The notes below the pieces were generated by a model. That model ran no database searches, was not told where the DNA came from, and saw only the letters and a list, made by a program, of their open reading frames with translations. This document shows, piece by piece, positions 59,301 through 64,000 of a stretch of 64,000 nucleotides of DNA. The DNA lies in NCBI GenBank assembly GCA_021800255.1, contig JAJYZC010000007.1, forward strand, positions 1-64,000. Direction: 5' to 3'. Source of the stretch: Acidobacteriota bacterium (lineage in GTDB: Bacteria; Acidobacteriota; Terriglobia; Terriglobales; Acidobacteriaceae). Position numbers and translations under genes: made by a program. Within the stretch, counting starts at the first letter, position 1; each line of letters begins with the position of its first letter.

Positions 59301-59705
59301 CCCAAAGTCATGATTATCAACCAATTCTCCGGCTCAGGCGGCGACGCCATGCCCTGGTATTTCAGGCAGGCCCATCTTGGGCCGCTCGTGGGCGTGCGCA
59401 CCTGGGGCGGGTTATACGGCTGGGGCGGTATGCCCATCCTTATGGATGGCGGTTTCGTCTCTGATCCCCGCTGGGCTCTGGGCGGGCTCGATGGCCATTG
59501 GGTCGTGGAGGGTCACGGCATCGCACCGGACATTCGAGTGTGGCAGGATCCCAAGCTCGTGCGCGAGGGGCAGGACCCCCAGCTAGACAAGGCGGTTGCG
59601 GTAGCTATGGAGCAGATCAAAGAACACCCGCTGCCCCACTACATTCCGCCGCCGTTCCCCAATAACCATCCCTACCTTCCGCCCCTGCCCCAAGGGCAGC
59701 AATGA
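56346..59705 (+). CDS. Tricorn-like S41 protease with N-terminal beta-propellers
   Basis: About 1119 residues. A signal peptide (VGLRFLMAAAFLLPAGALRA) precedes a seven-bladed PD40/WD40-like propeller (PIFSPDGSMIAYSG, PAWSPDGKSIAYFSDRFGEY), a second propeller, a Lys/Ala linker (GATAGKKEAPAAKKEAKNKP, about 585-605), a core domain, PDZ and the S41 protease domain. The presumed nucleophile is Ser997 in NQFSGSGGDAMPW. Tricorn-type enzymes trim oligopeptides; this one appears exported. ATG 56346 follows gagggaggg. A bidirectional terminator follows it. Confidence 0.88.
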   Translation: MKSFHVGLRFLMAAAFLLPAGALRAAQPLLLLQAPTVSKTQIAFEYGGDIWIVNRKGGVAHRLVTGSDQLSGPIFSPDGSMIAYSGVFNGNQDVYVVPADGGQPTRLTYFPGPDVAVGWTPDGKSVLFRSNRYSYSDPDQLFTVPVTGGFPSELPLPMAERGSYSSGGTHLAYVPNFQWEPFWRGYRGGQTTPIWIANLADSSVVKIPRPNSNDSDPMWVGKTVYFLSDRAGPITLFAYNTETRKVTQVLNNSGFDITSASAGPGAIVYSQFGQIYLYSLKSHRSRLVPIRVAGDMPQLQPHFEKVAAQIRSFDISPTGVRALFEAHGEILTVPTKHGDIRNLTNSPGVEDRDPAWSPDGKSIAYFSDRFGEYDLRIRNQTGLGPVQTIHLGNPAAFYYQLSWSPDSKKLAFSDSALHLWVVDLAHPKPVLVDTDLYDTPLHEFDQTWSPDSDWLAYTKQLTNHLRAVFVYSFVSRSATQITDGMSDCLYPNFDKSGKYIYFTSSTNMGLTTGWLDMTSEAHPVTRSVYVVVLRKTQPSPLAPEPGNEKVKPPSASGPGAATANKGATAGKKEAPAAKKEAKNKPVKVQIDFAGILQRTLALPIPPGRYQSLSAGKAGELFLVRAPTVNPMYGGLMSPPTTDVVKFDLKSRKTTTLLTGVSAFALSFDGSKMLYGQGPPGHETWFINPTAAPPKPGAGMLKTAAMQVYVVPREEWKEMYYDAWRVERAFFPDPNYHGLNIDAAEKEFAAYLPGIASRDGLTFLFREMFSYLTVGHMFVGGGYEPKQTPVSVGLLGADYQIKNNRYQFTKIYNGENWNPQIHAPLTQPGVNVKTGEYLLAVNGRELYGTDNIYSFFLNLAGQQTVLRVGPNPSDKGSRLVTVIPVASEHALRNLAWIAHNQRKVDQLSGGKLAYVYLPDTAFGGFTNFNRYFFSQVNKEGVILDERFNHGGQLADYIIMFLNRRPMSIQETRHGQPYVEPPEAIFGPKVMIINQFSGSGGDAMPWYFRQAHLGPLVGVRTWGGLYGWGGMPILMDGGFVSDPRWALGGLDGHWVVEGHGIAPDIRVWQDPKLVREGQDPQLDKAVAVAMEQIKEHPLPHYIPPPFPNNHPYLPPLPQGQQ

Positions 59706-59733
59706 ATCGCGCGTGACAGGGCCTTGGCAAAAA

Positions 59734-59759
59734 AGCCCAGCCATGCGGCTGGGCTTTTT
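59734..59759. terminator. Bidirectional intrinsic terminator
   Basis: Perfect 9-bp stem agcccagcc/ggctgggct (59734-59742 and 59747-59755) with a 4-base loop, A-rich 5' flank and T-rich 3' flank. It lies between two convergent genes and can serve both. Confidence 0.9.
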
Positions 59760-59783
59760 CTTGGCGCCGGAATGCGGCTGTGT

Positions 59784-61028
59784 TTATGGGGTGATCGACT
59801 CTATGGCGTGGTTGCCGTGGGGAACGGCGACAATCGCAGTGGGATTTACGCCGGTCGGATAAGGCGTATTCTCAGTCGTGTACTCAAAGCTGCCGTTATT
59901 GGGGTTGAGGCGAAAGCCGGAGATGGAATCGGAGACATAGTTCGCTGTATAGACGTACCGGCCTAACGACGGTTCGACGATGATGTCCACCGGATCGGTA
60001 TCCGTGGTATTGGTGGCAGTGACGGTACCGAATATGGCCGAAGGAGTGCCGTTGGCAAGATTAATGGCATAGCCTGAAACGCTGGACTGGAGAGAGTTGG
60101 CGACGTAGATAAACAGCCCGCGCGGATCCACCGTGACTGAAGAGGGCTCGTCGCCGGTTTGGAAGGGTCCGTCAACCAAGAACTCCAGCCGGGTGCCGTC
60201 GATGATTCCGTAGCCTATCAACTGGTTGGACGCATAGTCGGTGGCGTACACTTCGAGGTTGTTGGGATCGGCGGCGATGGAAGTGGGTTTGACGCCCGCC
60301 TCCCAGGGGCTGTACAAAGACGGGGTCAGCACGCCATTCGAGCCGATTGCATAGCCGAAGATCCAACCGGGATTGGCGCTGCTGGTCACCGTTCCGCCCG
60401 GATTGTATGCCGACTGGTCGTAAGCCGTAACGTAAACCGCCTGGTTATTGGCCAGTACAGTAACCGCGGTGGGAACGATGGTGTCGCTGGTGTAGCCGGG
60501 CAGAACCAGAGTTTCGGTGGCGACTGCCGAGCCGATGGCTCCTCCCGTTCCCAGAGCATATTCCGTCAGCGTGGCCGGAGTGGTCCCCGTCCCGGAGATG
60601 ACATAAAGATAGGTGTTAACGTAGGCGTTACCTTGAACTTTGACGGTGCTTATGGCAAGGGCCACAGGAGGGGCGCTGGTCGTAATCTCGTCCTCCTTCG
60701 TGAGCGCGCCGCTGTAAGCGATGCTGAAGTGGACGATAGAATTGTTGCCCTGATTGGCGGCGTAGAGGTTCGCGTAGTCAGAGGTAGCAGCCAGAGCCAC
60801 GGGATGGCTCCCGCCCGACGGCACCGCCTGATCGACGGGACGCAACGCCCCGGTTTCGGCGTCCACCGCGTAGATTTCAATCTGGCCGGTGCTGCCCGGC
60901 GAGGTTCCCGTAGAGTCCGCCACGAACACGTAGTCGAGGGTGACGATCAAGCAGCCCGATAAGAGAGTGGCCACCAGCAGGCCGAGTGCTGAGACCAGTA
61001 AGAGCTGGCTCAATTTGGTGAACTTCAT
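59784..61028 (-). CDS. Beta-propeller lipoprotein (lactonase/YncE-like), copy 1
   Basis: 414 residues. A lipobox (TLLSGC) follows the signal peptide (LLVSALGLLVATLLSGC). The mature part is a seven-bladed propeller of the 6-phosphogluconolactonase/YncE type with repeated phrases such as NLEVYATDYASNQLIGYGI and LFIYVANSLQSSVSGYAI. No lactonase catalytic residues can be assigned. It is one of three tandem paralogues and shares a near-identical N-terminus (MKFTKLSQLLLVSA) with copy 2. Confidence 0.85.
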   Translation of the reverse strand: MKFTKLSQLLLVSALGLLVATLLSGCLIVTLDYVFVADSTGTSPGSTGQIEIYAVDAETGALRPVDQAVPSGGSHPVALAATSDYANLYAANQGNNSIVHFSIAYSGALTKEDEITTSAPPVALAISTVKVQGNAYVNTYLYVISGTGTTPATLTEYALGTGGAIGSAVATETLVLPGYTSDTIVPTAVTVLANNQAVYVTAYDQSAYNPGGTVTSSANPGWIFGYAIGSNGVLTPSLYSPWEAGVKPTSIAADPNNLEVYATDYASNQLIGYGIIDGTRLEFLVDGPFQTGDEPSSVTVDPRGLFIYVANSLQSSVSGYAINLANGTPSAIFGTVTATNTTDTDPVDIIVEPSLGRYVYTANYVSDSISGFRLNPNNGSFEYTTENTPYPTGVNPTAIVAVPHGNHAIESITP

Positions 61029-61168
61029 GCGCGTCCTTCGTCATGGGCAAGTCGATTCAAGCCCTATGAAATGCCTGATTCAGTTGCCCCCGTGGTTATT
61101 GTAAAAGCCCGCCGCGGGGTGTTGCCGCCGGCTCCGCTTCCAAATGAGAGTTAAATGGGGACCTCATG

Positions 61169-62437
61169 CTACTGCGTTCCGGTGGGCGAGATCCCGGCGC
61201 CCGTGCCGTTGTGTGGAATGGCCGCCACCGCGGTCGGCCAAGCGTTGGCTCCAGAGGGAGAGAATTGCGCGTCGAGAAGCGTTCCGTCGCTGGTGTTCAA
61301 CTCAAAGCCGGAGACGTCGCTGCCTAGATAGTTGGCCGTATAGAGAAAATGGTTGGTGGAGGGATCGATGCCGATGGCTACCGGCTCCCGGTCGGTCGTG
61401 TACGCGCCAATGTTAGTGAGGGTTCCGTTGCTCATGGAGTAAGCCGTCACGGTGGCGTCAAGAGAGTTAGCCACATAGACAAACGGGTAGGTTGGGTTCA
61501 CCACGATCGAGCTCGGCTCGTTGCCGGCCGGAAACTCATTGGTACCGCCGGCGCCGGTCGTCATGGGAACCAGATTCCCGGATTTGACTGTATAGCCCAG
61601 GACATCGGCATTCGCGTAGTCGGTCGCGTACACGTAGGAACTCGAAGCATCGCTGGCGATAGCCGATGGCTGGATCCCGGCAGGATACGGCGAACCGCTC
61701 AGGGGTGTCAGCAATCCGCCTGAGCCAACTGCGAAGCCGAAGATATAACCGGCGCTGGGCGTTACCGAGGAATCGTAAGCGGTGACGTAGACGTAGGCCC
61801 CGGAAGCAAGCACATTGACCGCTGTGGGCACGATGATGTCGGAGGATTTACTGCCCCCAAGCGTAAGCGCCCAATAGTTGGCGCTGATGGCCGGATTGGT
61901 GGCTGGCGTCCCGATCTTGGTGATCGCTGAACTGGTGCCGCCGGTCAGAGGAAAAACGGAAATCGAGCCTGGACAGGGGTCCGCATCGGAACAAATGGCA
62001 AGCGGCTCGTAAAGGTCGGCGACGAAAAGGTTCGATTTATCTACGGCCAGCGCCACAGGGAAGATCCCCGGCGTGTTCACGGTGTTATACGCATAGAGCT
62101 TGCCGTCGATGCCAATGACAAATTGGACGATGTTGTTGTCGTCCTGATTGACCACGAACAGACTGTCATAATTTGCCGAGACGGCCTCCGCCACTGGATC
62201 GCGCCCCTCCGACGGGAACGGAGAAGTGGGAATCTGCCGCATGTGGCCCGACTCCGAGTTGACCTCAAAAACGTCGATCAGACCATACTGATTGGGTCCA
62301 AACGCCTGCGAGCAGGCAACGTAAACAAAGTCCACGGTGAGGGTTTGCGTGATCTGAGAGCACGCGGTTACCAGCGACGCAATCAGCAGGCTGGCCGCGG
62401 AGACCAACACCAGTTGGCTCGATTTTTTTAACTTCAT
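61169..62437 (-). CDS. Beta-propeller lipoprotein (lactonase/YncE-like), copy 2
   Basis: About 422 residues. The signal peptide starts MKLKKSSQLVLVSAASLLI and ends with lipobox SLVTAC. Propeller blades include SSYVYATDYANADVLGYTV and PFVYVANSLDATVTAYSM, clearly paralogous to copy 1. It has extra cysteines (CSDADPC), shared with copy 3 (CTSADPC), that might form a disulfide. I chose ATG 62437 because it aligns with the copy 1 start; ATG 62443 lies two codons earlier. Confidence 0.85.
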   Translation of the reverse strand: MKLKKSSQLVLVSAASLLIASLVTACSQITQTLTVDFVYVACSQAFGPNQYGLIDVFEVNSESGHMRQIPTSPFPSEGRDPVAEAVSANYDSLFVVNQDDNNIVQFVIGIDGKLYAYNTVNTPGIFPVALAVDKSNLFVADLYEPLAICSDADPCPGSISVFPLTGGTSSAITKIGTPATNPAISANYWALTLGGSKSSDIIVPTAVNVLASGAYVYVTAYDSSVTPSAGYIFGFAVGSGGLLTPLSGSPYPAGIQPSAIASDASSSYVYATDYANADVLGYTVKSGNLVPMTTGAGGTNEFPAGNEPSSIVVNPTYPFVYVANSLDATVTAYSMSNGTLTNIGAYTTDREPVAIGIDPSTNHFLYTANYLGSDVSGFELNTSDGTLLDAQFSPSGANAWPTAVAAIPHNGTGAGISPTGTQ

Positions 62438-62618
62438 CTGCATCTTTCTTCAGTCGGCCGAATCCCGGCCGCGGAAATCGTTTTTTAATCCAATCTCCCG
62501 GGCGCGCTGAAAGGCGCGCCTGGTAATCGTCTCCATCGCCATGCCGTCACCGCAGATTTTGAAACCTGACGGTGGCCGCCGGCAAGCCTTTTCCGCCGCG
62601 CGCAGATCCTCCGCCCCT

Positions 62619-64000
62619 TTAGCCCGTGCGTCCGTCAGTCAAACACCAAGTGGCCGGCCCCTGAAGTGGATATTGGGCCGCGACTCCTTGCAGGGGCTTC
62701 AGAGCGCCGGAATTTTGGTCGACAAAGTAGCCGTTGACATTCGAGCTGTTGTAATTGGCGGTGTAAATAAACTGGTTGGATGGATCCTCTACGATGCACT
62801 GGGGACCGGCGCCGGAGCCGAATGGTTCCCCGAGCAGGAACGCAAGCTGGTAAGGATTGGCGTAAAGGTCGTAGCCGGCTAAGCCGCTCTGCGCGTTTTG
62901 CCCCAGAGCATTGTTCCCTTGGTTCGCTACATAAAGCCATTTGCCGGTATGCTCCAACAGAAGCTGGATGGGGTTAGCGAGAGTGGGATCGTCAGGCACA
63001 GTTCCGCCCGGTTCCGCGTTGAGAGCGCCGTCGGCGCCCATGGTATAGGGTTCAAGCTGGCTGGCCGATTGCACCGGTTCGACCTCGCCGGCGTTGTTGA
63101 ATGTGGTTGAAATGGGTTGATTATCAAGCACATAAATCACGCTGTTGGCATTCAAAATCGCCGTGCCGCCGGTGATTCCAAGGGGCTGGGCGCTGTTTTG
63201 GGTCAGCGTCAACTGCCCGGTGTTGGAGGCGTAAGCGTAAGGCCACACTGCGGTCGCCCCCGCATAGGGGAAAGAACCACCAGCCGTGCCTTCCGTGAGC
63301 GTGAGAGCAAAGTTGCCGTTCATAACGATGTCAACTGGATTGGCGGGAACCGGAAAATAGGTCAACTGCACCCCGTTGACCGCGGTGACTTGGGAATTAA
63401 TCACCACCGATAGGTAGCCCGTGGTCGGATCGATCTTAAAGACAGTAATATCTCCGCAGGTTTTCACGCCGGTTCCCAGCGCCAGAGTACAGCCATTGGT
63501 GCCGGCATTGTAGGTGGTGTCGTAGTTGTCGGCGGCATCGTGCGAGAGCACCAGCAGGTAGCTGCCGGAGGAATCGAGAATGATGCGGAAGGGATTGACG
63601 CCTTGTATATTCGTATAAGTTTTCTGCGGCGCGAGAATCCCGTTTCCGCCCACTGAGAACTCGGTGATATTGGAGTTCTCGCACGGGTCCGCAGAGGTGC
63701 AATTGGCGCTACCCGCGGCGGTCACACCACGGTTGAGGACATATAAGAATCGGCTGCCGGAGGTCAGCACGGCGCGCACCGGGTTGGCCCCGCCGGAGGA
63801 AATAGGCAGGCCATTGATCGGTGTCAACATGCCTGTGTCGTGATCGATCTTGTAGCCGGTGATGAGACCGTTGCCAGCGGGTTGTACCGTCACCGTGCCG
63901 GTGACGTACAAATAGCCGACCGTATAGCTCACGACGCAAGACGCAACGCCGAAAATCGCGCCAACCGAGAGAGCGCCTATCAGAAGTATCTTGCCGAATT
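62619..64000 (-). CDS. Beta-propeller lipoprotein, copy 3 (5' end outside window)
   Basis: The open frame runs off the right edge. The first visible codons read FGKILLIGALSVGAIFGVAS followed by Cys, a signal peptide with lipobox, so the true start lies just beyond 64000; a GTG at 63932 is not the start. At least 459 residues are visible. Blades such as TGSRFLYVLNRGVTAAGS and NQFIYTANYNSSNVNGYFV show it is a third paralogue of the two preceding genes, with a CTSADPC motif. Confidence 0.85.
   Translation of the reverse strand, partial: FGKILLIGALSVGAIFGVASCVVSYTVGYLYVTGTVTVQPAGNGLITGYKIDHDTGMLTPINGLPISSGGANPVRAVLTSGSRFLYVLNRGVTAAGSANCTSADPCENSNITEFSVGGNGILAPQKTYTNIQGVNPFRIILDSSGSYLLVLSHDAADNYDTTYNAGTNGCTLALGTGVKTCGDITVFKIDPTTGYLSVVINSQVTAVNGVQLTYFPVPANPVDIVMNGNFALTLTEGTAGGSFPYAGATAVWPYAYASNTGQLTLTQNSAQPLGITGGTAILNANSVIYVLDNQPISTTFNNAGEVEPVQSASQLEPYTMGADGALNAEPGGTVPDDPTLANPIQLLLEHTGKWLYVANQGNNALGQNAQSGLAGYDLYANPYQLAFLLGEPFGSGAGPQCIVEDPSNQFIYTANYNSSNVNGYFVDQNSGALKPLQGVAAQYPLQGPATWCLTDGRTG

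Overview
The window is GC-rich, densely coded chromosomal DNA from a Gram-negative bacterium, most likely an acidobacterium (Acidobacteriota, Terriglobia-like). The sequence supports this with Lgt, Lol-type and PagL-like envelope proteins, many lipobox and Tat-type secreted proteins, several secreted families of a kind common in soil acidobacteria, and frequent GTG/TTG starts. The phylum is an inference from gene content. I found no rRNA, tRNA, CRISPR array, prophage or replication origin.

Layout. 1-602: a REP/RAYT unit with a perfect 25-bp inverted terminal repeat. 823-1960: prfB with an intact programmed +1 frameshift. 2.0-11.5 kb: a CoA-binding protein, a DsbD/ScsB thiol reductase, an aldo/keto reductase, a macrodomain protein, a lipidated trypsin-like protease, an SDR, a small conserved protein and an MDR reductase. 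11.5-15.6 kb (minus): glcD-glcE-glcF glycolate oxidase. 15.8-20.0 kb (plus): a four-gene peptide-type ABC importer with one ATPase. 20.2-22.1 kb: a subtilase with nine SVLWG repeats. 22.7-28.8 kb: gltB-gltD glutamate synthase. 29.1-31.6 kb: rfbB-rfbA (dTDP-sugar synthesis) and a membrane protein. 31.7-35.4 kb: yebC, a PagL-like protein, ftcD and a secreted unknown. 35.5-44.9 kb: a GAF-GAF-PP2C phosphatase, a DeoC homologue without its catalytic residues, hpt, lgt, a SprT-like protein, two small secreted helical proteins, a TPR protein and a LolA-like protein. 45.2-47.0 kb: a Tat-exported GH29 fucosidase-like protein. 48.0-56.1 kb (minus): the arginine cluster argR-C-B-D-F-G-H plus a GNAT acetyltransferase. 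56.3-59.7 kb: a tricorn-like protease. 59.8-64.0 kb: three tandem beta-propeller lipoproteins, the last cut by the window edge.

How the genes work together. The arginine cluster is the clearest functional unit. ArgR is its first gene, and its promoter (TTGCAT-N17-TATATT) is covered by two ARG-box-like sites one helical double turn apart, so the pathway should repress itself. The GNAT protein at the 3' end is a good candidate for the first step, N-acetylglutamate synthesis. GltBD supplies glutamate for the same pathway.

The most unusual observations are the DeoC homologue lacking the Asp and both Lys of the aldolase mechanism, an rfbB with no ATG/GTG/TTG start before its Rossmann motif, the SVLWG-repeat subtilase tail, the self-regulated arg promoter, heptanucleotide tandem repeats at three intergenic sites, and a palindrome-containing spacer that seems to have replaced the argF 3' end. 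I did not find a clearly new multi-gene defence or mobile system.
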